Shown here: positions 1-10,419 of the stretch, one piece after another | Numbering within the stretch: position 1 is the first letter of the stretch | Layout of the letters: every line of letters begins with the position of its first letter | From: Cryptomeria japonica | Lineage: Eukaryota; Streptophyta; Pinopsida; Cupressales; Cupressaceae | Length of the DNA: 64,000 nucleotides | Direction of reading: 5' to 3' | Assembly: GCF_030272615.1 (NCBI RefSeq) | Contig: NC_081413.1 | Location: 187,266,669-187,330,668, forward strand | The notes under the pieces: model-generated | The model's input: only the letters and a program-made list of their open reading frames with translations | The model's database searches: none | Told to the model about the DNA's origin: nothing | Position numbers and translations under genes: made by a program

Positions 1-397
1 GCAAGACACAAATTAACTAGAATTCATATTTTGATTAGTTTGACCACTTCAAATTATTTATCAATAAATTTGACCAATTTTAATTGTAGTTCAAACTATT
101 TTGATACATTTTGTCTAATTTAATTTATTTTAATTAAATATGATTGCAACAACTTAATTAAACTATTATTGAGCAATCTAAATTTAATATTTAAATACAA
201 TTTATTTTAATTATTTTAAAGTTACCCATCTCAAACAAATTTATCTAGAATATTTTTATTTGACAAATTTTATATATAACACCTTAATTTAAATTTGTTT
301 AACCACATTGATTAATTTTTATCATTTTTTAAAATTTAATCAATTATAATTAAACAAATGCCATATAAAATTACGATATTGGATAGGTAGTATTCTT
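1..397. other. AT-rich intergenic DNA
   Basis: Very AT-rich sequence with stops in all frames. I see no gene, LTR boundary or clear repeat in it. Confidence 0.6.
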
Positions 398-795
398 CCA
401 ATTAGAGTTGTTGCACTTGCTTTTAAAAAAGGCTTCGTTAGGAAGCCCAAAAGTGAATTTGAAAAGTATTAATAAGGTATTTTAACCATAATTATTGGAT
501 GTGTTTTTGAAAAGGATCTCATTAGGAAACACAAAAAAAAAGTGTATTAAAAAGGTTTCCAACAATAGTTGTTGCACTTGCTTTCAAATAAAGGTCTAAT
601 TAGGATGCCCAAAAGTAAATGAAGAAAATATTAATCAGATTACCAATCATAGTTGTTGCACTTGCTTTCAAAAAGTACGTCATTAAGAAGCCCAAAACTA
701 AATATGCAAAGTATAAATAAAGTTTTCATTCCACAATGATTGTGATATTAATTAAGAATTAATTTGTTAAACCATAGTTGTTGCAGGTGTAAAAG
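398..795. repeat. Degenerate tandem repeat, unit about 80-85 bp
   Basis: A core reading GTTGTTGCACTTGC followed by a stretch resembling AAAGGCTTCGTTAGGAAGCC recurs at about 405, 567 and 651, with weaker copies near 490 and 773. Spacing is about 80-86 bp apart from the last interval. The copies differ by substitutions and small indels, so the array is old. No coding potential is seen. Confidence 0.65.
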
Positions 796-865
796 GTCAA
801 GTACACCATATATCTATCATAACTTAATGTTGTCAACAATTCATCTAACATATTCTTGATGAAAG

Positions 866-1225
866 GTTCTTGTGGGTAAATGTTTTCAACAAAAATTGAA
901 AGGTTTGTTGAAAAGGTTAATGGTAATAAATGTATTGTTGTAGATTCAATTTGAATCAAATTCAATTGCCCATAAAATAAACAAGCTCAATTATTTATGG
1001 CAAAAAATCAAGTCAAATAAATGTAAGGAGAAAGTCATTTTTAAAATTGCTCTTGTGGGTCAAATAGTTTGTTGAAATTGTTAGATGTAATAAATGTATT
1101 GTTGTAGGTTCAATTCCAATAAAGTTCAAATGTCCATAGAATAAATGAACTCAATTACCAAAAGTAAAAAATCAAATCAAATAAATATAAACGTAAGTCC
1201 TCTTTAAACTTGTTATGATTACACA
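866..1225. repeat. Two-copy tandem repeat, period about 182 bp
   Basis: The segment starting CTTGTGGGTAAATG near 868 is repeated from CTTGTGGGTCAAAT near 1051. Both copies share an AATAAATGTATTGTTGTAG core and a CTCAATTA block, with scattered substitutions. Confidence 0.65.
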
Positions 1226-1674
1226 AGTACTTTAGCAAAAACTTTCTTATAAGATTTATCTAAATACAAGATTATCAAGAAAACAAGATAATAAGATTTG
1301 CTATAGGAAAAACCCATTAAAAATATTTTATTGTATTCTATTATATCAATACCATACTACATAAATTCTATTGTAACATACCCTACTATATAACATCATT
1401 GAATAGTTTTCTACTTTGTTACCCCACGTTTTCGAATGGAGAAACTAGTTTCTACGACGGTTTTTTTTTTTTTTTTTGGTCATTTTTGAGGATGGAAGAG
1501 ATGGCTATATAAAAAATAGGAAAATTTTAAAAGATATAGAGAAATTTCAAACGTTCATGCAATGATATTGATAAATCTTTCATCATATACATTATACATA
1601 GCAATTGAGTTGAATTGAGTGTTCAAATGAGAGTTGAAGTTTGTAAATTCATATACATGATATAACAGAGTGAA

Positions 1675-1863
1675 TACATGAGCTCCATCCTTGAACGTTT
1701 TGATTTACGAAACGACTTGATTTTACCCAAAAAACCGATACACGAACTCCATCCCTGAATGTTTTGATTTACGAAATGACTTGATTTTACCCAAAAAATG
1801 ATACATGAACTCCATCCCTAAATGTTTTGATTTATGAAACGACTTGATTTTACCCAAACAAAA
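1675..1863. repeat. Three-copy tandem repeat, unit 62-64 bp
   Basis: Three adjacent copies begin near 1675, 1739 and 1802. Each holds CTCCATCC, then TTTTGATTTA, then GACTTGATTTTACCCAAA. They differ at only a few positions, so this array is younger than the others upstream of the kinase gene. Confidence 0.8.
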
Positions 1864-1915
1864 CACATCCTCTATAACACTACACTCAACTTTATTTCTT
1901 TATACATTGAAAGCA

Positions 1916-1993
1916 CATAGATCCTTAAATCTTCTTTTGTTTTATTTTCAATCTCATAGATCCTTAAATCTTCTTTTGTTTTATTTTCAATCT
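1916..1993. repeat. Perfect 39-bp tandem duplication
   Basis: A 39-bp unit beginning CATAGATCCTTAAATC occurs twice back to back (1916-1954, 1955-1993) with no visible mismatch. It lies directly downstream of the 63-bp array. Confidence 0.85.
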
Positions 1994-2257
1994 CTGTCAA
2001 GATTCAAGTCAAGCTACTTACAACCATAATTCTATTTCCATGTCCTTGAAGCATGATACATGGAACGTTGTAGGCCATGGGGTTTTGTACTGTCTTGGCA
2101 GTAAATACATGGTGATGTGAAATAGAAAAGGGAAGTTTTAAGTGACACAACATGTGCAAAGGAGACAGAGGCGCCTGTGTGGGGTCTTCCATATGACCAG
2201 TTGCATATGACCAGCTGTCGAAGCAAACAAGAAGCATCATGGGGTGTATATACAATC

Positions 2258-2281
2258 TTATATATATATATATATATATAT
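2258..2281. repeat. (TA)12 microsatellite
   Basis: An uninterrupted TA dinucleotide run of about 12 units, likely polymorphic in length. Confidence 0.9.
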
Positions 2282-2470
2282 GGGAATGAATAAACAAGCT
2301 TAAGCATTAAAAAAGTTCATGTTTAACTTAGTTTGACAATCATAAGATGATGCGGTGGAAACATTTGTCAGTTCGTAAGTTAATATCTACTGGCAAAACA
2401 GCCGGCACTTTGAAGTTTCTTAAAAGTTGAAAAAAAGAGGGAGTAATATTAAAGTTTTGTTCAAGATGGT

Positions 2471-3600
2471 GGGTTTGTCACGTCTGAATTTCATGGTCAA
2501 TTGTATTTGTTAGGAGTGATTTTTTTTAAGATTTAAAATTGTTCGTTGAGTATATTTTATGGGGTATGGTTTTTCAAAAATGTCATTTATTTAGGTGTAT
2601 ATTTTTTGGAGGTGCAATAAATAGGGATTGTATTTTAAATATGTTTGGTAGAGTAGGTATTTTTTAATCATTAATTTTAAGTTGAAAGAAATCAATTTTG
2701 TGTGTAACTTAGGCTCGTGTTCGTGATATTGATGGGCTTTAAATACGATTTGAAATTGTTTTTTTTTAAGTATTAATTATGTATTTAAAATTGTTGGTTG
2801 AGTATATTTTATGAGGTATGTTTTTTCAAAAATGTCGTTTATTTAGGTGTATATTATTTGGAGGTGCAATAAATAGGGATTGTATTTTAAATATGTTTGG
2901 TAGAATGGGTATGTTTTAATCATTGATTTTAAGTTGAAAGAAGTCAATTATGTGTGTAGCTTAGGTTTGTGTTCGTGATATTGATGGACTTTAAATACGA
3001 TTTGAAATTGTTATATAACTTGTCAACAATGAAAAAAGTATTTAAATCAAACGGAAATTAATTTTTTGGTGAAGTTGAATGGCTCACAAAGAGCTTGCTA
3101 AGGATTAAATCTTGCTAAATACAAAGGCTCATGATGCTCTAAAAGAATGGGTTTGTTAGGTTTGAATTTCATGCTCAATTATATTTGTTAGGAGTGGTTT
3201 TTTGGAGTAATAATCACGCATTTAAAATTGTTTGTTGAGTACACTTGTTTTTAACAATGTCGTCTATTTAGGTATATATTTTTTGGAGGTGCATTAAATA
3301 AGGATTATATTCTAATAAATTTGGGAGAATGGGTACTCTCCAATGATTGGATCTAAGTTGAAAGAAGCCAACCATGTGTGTAGCTTAAGCTTGTGCTTAT
3401 GATCTTGATAGGTTGTCCATACAATTTGAGATTGTTATATAACTTTTCAATAATGCAAAACTGTCTTTAAGTTAAGTGGAAATTAATTTGTTGGTGAAGT
3501 TGAATGGTTTACAAAGAGCTTGTTGAGGATTAAGTCTTGCTAAATATGAAGGCTCGTAATGTTCTACAAGATTGAGGTTGAGATCATACCCTTGACAAGT
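2471..3600. repeat. Compound degenerate tandem repeat, units about 290-450 bp
   Basis: Three related blocks start near 2471, 2763 and 3149. Shared landmarks in order are TTTAAAATTGTT.GTTGAGTA, ATTTAGGT.TATATTTTTTGGAGG, then GTTGAAAGAA and GTGTGTAGCTTA. The second and third blocks also share a tail with GTGAAGTTGAATGG and AAGAGCTTG. There are no open frames of note and no LTR ends. The same GTGAAGTTGAATGG tail reappears in the next array, so the two may share an origin. Confidence 0.7.
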
Positions 3601-3778
3601 TTTTTGGAATGAACACTCTTTAATGATTAAAACTAAGCTGAAAGAGACCAGTTATTCATGCATCTATGTTCCAAACACTCAATAATAGTGGGTTGTTGAA
3701 ACAAATTACGATGTCTTTTCTATTATAAAAAAAGAACAAAAAAAACCTTCAATCCAATGGATTCAATGGACTTTAGTC

Positions 3779-4590
3779 TATTGGTGAAGTTGAATAGCTG
3801 ACAAAGAATCCACTAAGGACCAACTCATGTTGAATGCAAAGACATGTGACCCTTTAAAGGGAAAAACTTGAAATTGTACTTTAACAACTTTGATAGAATT
3901 TGACCAAAATTATACACTAAATAGTTTTACCAGAGACGATTTAACCAAAATTATACCTTAGACAATTTTAGCAGAGATAGAATGCACCCAAAATTATACC
4001 TTAAACACTTTTAGTCTATTGGGGAAGTTGGATGTTTAACAAATAATCCACCAAGGACCAAGCCGTGTTGAATGTAAATGCATGTGACCCTTTGAAGAGA
4101 CAAACCTAAAATTGTACCTTGACAATTTCAATAGAATGCAACCAAAATTATATACTAGGCAGTTTTAGCTAAGATAAAATGCAATCCAAATTATACCTTA
4201 AACAATTTTAGTTTATTGGGGAAGTTGAATGGTTGACAAAGAATCTGCCAAGGACCAAGTCACGTTGAATGCAAATACCCGTGACCCTTCAAAGAGACAA
4301 ACCTAAAAATTGTACCTCTGCAACTTTGATAGAATGCAACCAAAATTATAATCTAAATAGTTTTAACAGAGACATAATGCAACCAAAATTATACCTTAGA
4401 CAATTTTAGCAGAGACATAATGCATCCAAAATTATACCTTAAACAATTTTAGTTTATTGGTGAAGTTGAATGGCTGACAAAGAATTTGCCAACGACCAAA
4501 CCGTATTGAATGCAAATGCATGTGACCTCTTGAAAAAACAAACCTAAAATTGTACATCGGTAACTTTGATAGAATCGATAACCATTCGAT
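3779..4590. repeat. Four-copy tandem array, period 197-242 bp
   Basis: Copies begin with TTGG(T/G)GAAGTTG near 3779, 4018, 4215 and 4457. Each goes on to GACAAAGAAT, a ..TGTTGAATGCAAA.. block, CATGTGACC and several AACCAAAATTATACCTTA half-repeats of about 50-60 bp. Differences in length reflect how many half-repeats each copy keeps. The array lies 600-1400 bp upstream of the kinase start codon. Confidence 0.75.
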
Positions 4591-4957
4591 CCTTAATAAA
4601 AAAACAAAAACGCTTCAGTATGACTACATGATCATCAAATTTAAGAAAATGTATGCAGAATAGAGAACACCCTACCATAATATATCTGTATGCTCTAATT
4701 TATATTTATAACGGATACCTTCTAGTGCCCAAATTTAAACCCACATGAAGATGGGAGACTATTAACTACAAATCGTGTAATTCAAATAAGGGTGGGTCAT
4801 TTTTTTTAATGTTTTCTTGAATTACAAGAGTAAAACGTGACAGATGATGTTGTACTAGGTCATTTTGCCTGCAGGTGAGTCCGTCATCTTTGTCTTGGCT
4901 TCCAATGGAAACAAGGTAAAAGTGAAAGTTAATGTAGGCCTGGGGAAGCATCGTAAA

Positions 4958-4965
4958 TGACGTGG
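4958..4965 (+). promoter_or_regulatory. TGACGTGG bZIP-type element upstream of the kinase gene
   Basis: TGACGTGG lies about 230 bp upstream of the kinase ATG. Such ACGT-core elements are typical bZIP targets in plant promoters. No canonical TATAWA box or TGTCTC auxin element was seen in 4600-5190. Binding is not shown by sequence alone. Confidence 0.3.
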
Positions 4966-5127
4966 TATTGCTCACCTGCCCATTTTGTGAAGAAAAAGAA
5001 ATAGTACCTTTTAAGGCCTGCATTTTCCTACGTACTCCCGAGCCTTTCAGATCAGATCTAAGCCATTATACATACACAGACAGGCAGCCCAGTTATTTGC
5101 AGATAAGTGTGCAGATAAGTCTCAGAG

Positions 5128-5145
5128 GGAGAGAGAGAGAGAGAT
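5128..5145 (+). repeat. (GA)n tract in the kinase leader or core promoter
   Basis: An uninterrupted GA run about 50 bp upstream of the kinase ATG. GA/CT tracts are common in plant TATA-less core promoters and 5' leaders. The transcription start is not visible, so its exact role is open. Confidence 0.6.
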
Positions 5146-5168
5146 AAAAGCAGCAGAAGAGGTTAGGC

Positions 5169-5177
5169 ATGTTATAG
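5169..5177 (+). promoter_or_regulatory. Minimal upstream ORF (ATG-TTA-TAG)
   Basis: A two-codon uORF lies 17 nt ahead of the kinase ATG, out of frame with it. If the mRNA starts upstream of 5169, scanning ribosomes would meet it first, which can dampen main-ORF translation. An in-frame stop at 5164-5166 shows that the kinase frame cannot start further upstream. Confidence 0.4.
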
Positions 5178-5193
5178 AATTGGATTCAGGGCA

Positions 5194-8096
5194 ATGGGGA
5201 CGGAATGTGATTCTTATGACACCAGTTTTAATTCCATCAGTGAGAGCAGTTTCAGCTGTGTTTCTTCTTCTGTGGGTCTAGAACTTTCCAGCGCTCGCAG
5301 CAGCATAAGCAATGATAAAGTTGTGCCGCCATTGCCCTGCAATGTGAACAAACCTCACAAGGCCAATAATGCAGCGTGGGAGGCTGTTAGGGCTGTTAGA
5401 TGTGAGGAGGGACCAATTGGGCTGAACCACCTTCTCCTGGGGAAGAAAGTGGGCAGTGGGGATATTGGAAAAGTGTACATGTGTCGCCTCCGTGGCTTTA
5501 ATGGCTGTGATTATGCAGTGAAGGTGGTGGATAAGGAGGCTCTGATGCACAGGAATAAGGCGCACCGAGCTGAGGTGGAGCGCCAGATCTTGTCCACGCT
5601 GGACCACCCCTTTCTCCCCACTCTCTATGCTCATTTTGATGCTTCCCATTACTCCTGCCTCCTCATGGACTATTGCTCTGGCGGTGACCTGCATTCCCTC
5701 AGGCAGCGCCAACTCTCCAGGCGCTTCTCAGCCCCCTCTGCAAGGTAATATATGGCATATGCACACTTTGCTTCACTCCCACTGCACTTCTGTGGTGCCA
5801 CTTGGTGTAGGTGGAGTTTCATATTGTGTTTACAAGAATGTTTTTGGAAGAAATTGTTTGTGTTTTTTGAATTGATGTTTGGGATTGTGTTTTGGTATAA
5901 GTTGAGTTTTAGTTATAAGAATGCTTTTGGAAGAAATTGTGTATGTTATCTTGAATCGATGTTTTGGATTGCATTGGACAATCTATGGTTAGGAAAAGGA
6001 AGAGTGGGGCTTAAGCTTCTTTTAGCTTCTACGATGACATTATTTAAGTTTTTCACAGTTCATATTGTATTTACAAGAATGCTTCTGAATAGATGATTTA
6101 GATGAAAAAGAAAAAATCAGGTCTAAGTTTCTTTTGGCTTCTAAGATGACCTTAGATCTTAGTTAAGTTTTCCGCATTTCGTATTAGATTTTCAAGAACA
6201 TTTTTGAAAAATTGTGTGTTTTTTTTGAATTGACATTTCGGATTGCACTTGACAATCTATTGTTGAGATGAGTCAAGTTTAGGCTTCTTTAGACTTTCAA
6301 AATGATAAACAGGTCTATGGCTGTACTGTCAAGTTTGTTGCTTGGCTTGATGGGTGAAATTTAGAGCAGAAGTGAATGGAATCATATTGGGTAATTTTTT
6401 TTTTGGTTATGTAGATTGGTACTTGGTAAGATTTTTGTACTGGAAATGTGAGAGTTTTCAGTCCCTGTTTGGGGTTTATAGAAATTGTTTTGAAGGTCAT
6501 TGAATATGGAATTAGATGTTATTTTGAAACTGATTGGAAATATGGGATTAGATGTTATTTTGTTTGTGATTTTGATGTTTTGTTAGGGCCCTTGGTCTTT
6601 GCTGCACAAGAACAGTAATGTTTCTCTGGGCCAGCATGGATGTTTAAATGTATCTCTTGAACATGGGGCTGCACTCATTCAACTGTGTTGTTCAACTTCA
6701 ATTTTGGGTCTATACTGATCAGTCTTGTGGATAAGCCTAACTTCAATTTTGTGGATTAGATACTGTAACGTCAATAATGTTTAGTATGAAATGTTTTTAG
6801 ATTTGATTGTGTGAACTTTTTCATCCATTATATGTATAAAGATTGAACTGAACTCAAAGTCCAAAAATCTTTTGAAATTGAGAGTCAATTTGGATCCTCC
6901 CAAAAGATTGAATTTGGGTTTTCAATAAGAAGCAGGCCTTTTAAGGATTTTGTATATTAATGATTCTAAGAGCTTAACCCAAATTTAAATGATTTTAGAT
7001 TTGATTAGACTTCTTCACAATTTTATATTCAATTTAAAAAGCAGTCAAGATTAACTAGCCACAATCAATTCAATTAGTTGGCTAAAGTAAACTGATAACC
7101 AGCTCTCCCTCATTAAAGCTTGGGTGCACAAGAATGTGGATCCTAAAACTCTCTAGATAATCATGCCCTCCATTAAAACTCACCCATCATACAATCATGT
7201 CCAAATACAGATTCTCACAGCCCAATGATGAATCTACATTCATGTTTCAGTAATCTAATTGTTCGGAAATTTTTCCTTGGTCCTGCAGATTCTACGCAGC
7301 AGAGGTGGTAGTGGCGCTGGAATATCTGCACATGATGGGAGTGATATACAGAGACCTGAAGCCCGAAAATGTGCTGGTCAGAGAAGACGGTCACATAATG
7401 CTATCGGACTTTGACCTGTCCTTCCGGTGCGACGTCGTCCCGACAATGCAGCCCCGACCGGCACCTGTGCCCGACACCCAGTCGAAACCGGCGGAACCCG
7501 AGCCAGTCACCTCCTGCTCTGCCACCGGCTGCTTCTTCCGCAAATCCACCAGGTCACGGAAATCCAAGCCTAAAAGAACGCCCGAGGTGGCGGCGCAGCC
7601 GGCGGAGCTGGTGGCGGAACCGACGGAAGCGCGCTCAAAGTCCTTTGTGGGAACACACGAGTACCTGGCCCCGGAAGTTATTACCGGCAAGGGCCACGGC
7701 GGCGCCGTCGACTGGTGGACGCTCGGAATTTTTTTATACGAGATGATGATGGGCTATACGCCCTTTAAGGGCCCCACCAAGGAGGCAACGCTGGCAAATA
7801 TAAATTCCCGGAGTTTGAAATTCCCGGCGGAGAAACCCGACGGAAAAGATCAGGAGCTTTGGGAATCCGGCGAGGATCTGATAAAGAAGTTGCTGGATAA
7901 AGACCCCAGGCGGCGCCTGGGTTCGAACCGCGGATCTGCTGATGTGAAAAGGCACCCGTTTTTTAAGGATGTGAATTGGGCTTTGATTCGGTCCACTTTG
8001 CCGCCCGGCAGGGACGAGCACAAAAGCCGGCGGAGTCTCCGGCGCACAAAGTCGTCGGAATATTGTAATAGGCCGCCTCATTTTGACTATTTTTAG
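5194..8096 (+). CDS. PID: PINOID/WAG-type AGCVIII Ser/Thr protein kinase (two exons)
   Basis: Exons 5194-5744 and 7289-8096 join across a GT-AG intron inside an Arg codon to give 452 residues. Visible motifs are the Gly loop GSGDIG (87-92), Lys110, helix-C Glu129, YRDLKPEN (204-211, Asp206), DFD (224-226) in place of DFG as in plant AGCVIII kinases, and GTHEYLAPE (305-313). An insertion of about 75 residues between DFD and APE carries a basic patch ([16 protein letters not shown]). In this family such patches help plasma-membrane association. The C-terminus FDYF matches PINOID and resembles a PDK1-docking motif. The N-terminus is Ser-rich. PINOID-clade kinases phosphorylate PIN auxin efflux carriers and so control their polarity and activity. 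The kinase core also looks WAG-like, so orthology within the PID/WAG clade is inferred. ATG 5194 has G at -3 and +4 and is the first in-frame Met. I see no defect. Confidence 0.92.
5745..7288 (+). other. Kinase intron (1544 bp, GT-AG) with internal degenerate repeats
   Basis: The donor is AG|GTAATA and the acceptor TCCTGCAG|AT. Splicing restores an Arg codon and the motif SAR-FYAAE that is conserved in the family. The intron holds three or four degenerate copies of a segment with TTACAAGAATG, TTGAATTGATGTT and GGATTGCA near 5830, 5915 and 6190, plus a 36-bp-spaced duplication near 6502 and 6538. No transposon ends are seen. Confidence 0.9.
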
Positions 8097-9008
8097 GGTT
8101 TTAGTATTGTACACAGAGAGTTAGGGAAGAGAATCCACAAGGATTTATTTGTTTATTTATTTAGTCCTGGTTTTTTGTTCCCAACTCTGTGCCCTGCCTG
8201 CCCTGTACAGTATAGTGTTGTCTCTTTTATTGTATAGTCTTCTGCCATCTATGAGAACATTAAGAAATTTTGACTGATTCATTGATTAGTTATTTTGGTT
8301 TGTGGTTTGGGTGAGTTTAATGGAAAGGTGGTTTTGGTTTAGATGTATGTGTATTTGTTAGGATGCTGTCAATCTCCATACAAAATAACAGTCTGTATAG
8401 TTTCAAAAATTTGCAAAACACAATAGATATTTGCAAAATTTTCAGGAAATCCTCATGATCTACATTCTTATTGCTGTAAAACCACAAAAAATGGGACACA
8501 AAAAAAATTGTGATTTACAGATTTGGGAGTTTTTTTGGAGTACCATTTTTGCCTTTGGTTACTTGTTATATTGTAATTTGTTTAAAAAATATAAAAATAT
8601 AGGTAAATATGGATATAAGTATGTTGTTTTTAATTAAAAAGTTTATGTTTGAATAATTGAGAGAATTCTCTACAAAATCCCGAGACTATTAAATTTTAAA
8701 GTTGAAATTTTTTCATTTGAATCCATTACTATATACCATCCATCAAAATTCTAATGAAAATCCTTTCCATCAAAATTCAAATGAAAATAGTTTGTTATGA
8801 TTTGTTTAAATTTCAATGCAACAATCTATCAAAGTTTTATTGAAAATTCTTACCATCAAAATTTAAATGAAAATCAATCATTTTGATCTATTGATATGCA
8901 CACTCCATCAAAATTCTAATGCAAATCTATTGGTATGTGTACAATACATCAATATTAAAATAAAAATTATAAAAAGTTACTAATTTTTTAATTCAATTTG
9001 ATAGTATT
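8097..9008 (+). other. Kinase 3' flank, AT-rich
   Basis: The sequence after the TAG stop is T-rich and likely includes the 3' UTR, though the poly(A) site cannot be placed. From about 8740 to 8960 a short phrase resembling CCATCAAAATTCTAATGAAAAT recurs four or five times. No further gene is seen. Confidence 0.5.
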
Positions 9009-10414
9009 TGTAGCTAGGAATCTGGAAATCATCAAAGCAATATAAACATTAGCCTAGTTCAATCACGAAAACTCAATTGCAATGACCAATCCTAAAAACA
9101 CTCAATAAAGACATTAAAACAAGACATCAATTCAAACGCAAACCATTGCAAACTTGAATGTCTCCTTCATGTGGCTCCATTGTCCTTCTTTCTCCTTCAA
9201 ATAGCTTTGTTTGTAGATCTCACCTACTAGTGCATAAGCATGATGTGAAAGCAAGTAGACAAGATGGTAGCGCAAGAATACTAGAAGCGTGATTGATTTG
9301 ACCAGGGACCTTGATTGAAGAAATTCATCCAATTTATAGACAAATTGGAGAAAAGACAAGATTAACATGAATTTGATTCGAATGGAAATTTCAAATCAAG
9401 AATGACAAATATGACAAATTATGACAAAATTGACACTTTCTATGCGAGATTGATTGATTGACAAATTATGACAAATTGAAATGTCATTCCCATGAAATTA
9501 GGAGAAAAATAGGAGAAAATTGAAATTAGATGAATTAGAAATTAGGAAATTAGAAAATGAGGAAATTAGGAATTAAGTGAATTAATTAACAATTTTTTCA
9601 TTTATTAATTAATTTACAAAAAGGGAGGAATTAGTTAGCCAATTAAATAAACATTTAATTGTGACAAGAAGACTTAGGATAAATAAACTATTTAACCTAG
9701 AGGGAGAAATGACAAACAAGGTTAAATGACTAAATCATGAAACCCTAGAAGATGAATTAGAAATGCAAGGATGACAATTAGGTCTTGACAAAGGATAATT
9801 GATATCGATTCGATTTAATCATGATTCTGACTGACAAAGGACCAATGCTGACGAATGATTTGATTGATAAATGCGCCAATTGACGAGAAACAACGACAAA
9901 TTGATCCAAATTGACATGATTGAGAAAGACGACAATCGATGACAAATCGATCGCCAAAATGACAACAACGACAACGATCGATGACAAAATAGATTGCAAA
10001 ACGACAAGATTTGAAAATGACCACGATCGATGACAAATCGATCGCATGATGACAAGATTGAAAACGACAACGATTGATGACAAATCGATCGCAAGATTGA
10101 CCAGAGGACAAGATTGAAAAGAGGAAAAACCCTAATTAGGATTGACGATGTCCAAAATGATGACAAATGAGCACGCACATTGATGCGACAGGATAAGATC
10201 GACCAAAATCATGACTGAAGATTGTTGTCGGCAAGACCAAATTCGAAAGCAAGACGAATGAAGAATGCAGAAGAAGGACTCGATGCTCGCAAATGATAAA
10301 GACCAAGTGCGCAACATAGAAGAAACGTTAATGCGATGCAAAAACCTAAAATAAGGCAATGCGCAAATGTTAAAGTATGATTCTGCAAGCGTTGACCATT
10401 TTTAGACGTCTATA
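9009..10414 (-). mobile_element. Solo LTR of a Tat-lineage Ty3 element
   Basis: This 1406-bp block aligns along its length with the LTRs of the Tat element at 30203-47934. Shared features are the TGTAG start, TCAATCACGAAA, a minus-strand TATAAATT box, ATCGATGACAAATCGATCG repeats and a GTTGACCATTTTTAG end. Its ends read TGTAGC and GTCTATA (a decayed CA). It is flanked by a perfect 5-bp duplication GTATT (9004-9008 and 10415-10419). No internal domain is present, so it most likely arose by LTR-LTR recombination. Orientation is inferred from the related element. Confidence 0.88.
9331..9340 (-). promoter_or_regulatory. LTR TATA box (solo LTR)
   Basis: The minus strand reads TCTATAAATT here, in the same position as the TATA boxes of the related LTRs at about 30556 and 46747. 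It marks the expected U3/R promoter of the LTR. Confidence 0.5.
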
Positions 10415-10419
10415 GTATT

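Noticed and set aside
5278-5712. Long antisense open frame over kinase exon 1
   Set aside because: It is a shadow of the coding strand, with no motifs and no start context.
7391-8114. Further open frames on both strands over kinase exon 2
   Set aside because: GC-rich exon sequence leaves alternative frames open by chance. Only the kinase frame shows conserved motifs.
9778-10178. Overlapping minus-strand frames rich in Ser, Phe, His and Arg
   Set aside because: They are translations of the palindromic U3 repeats of the solo LTR. The same occurs at 31038-31570 and 47227-47630.
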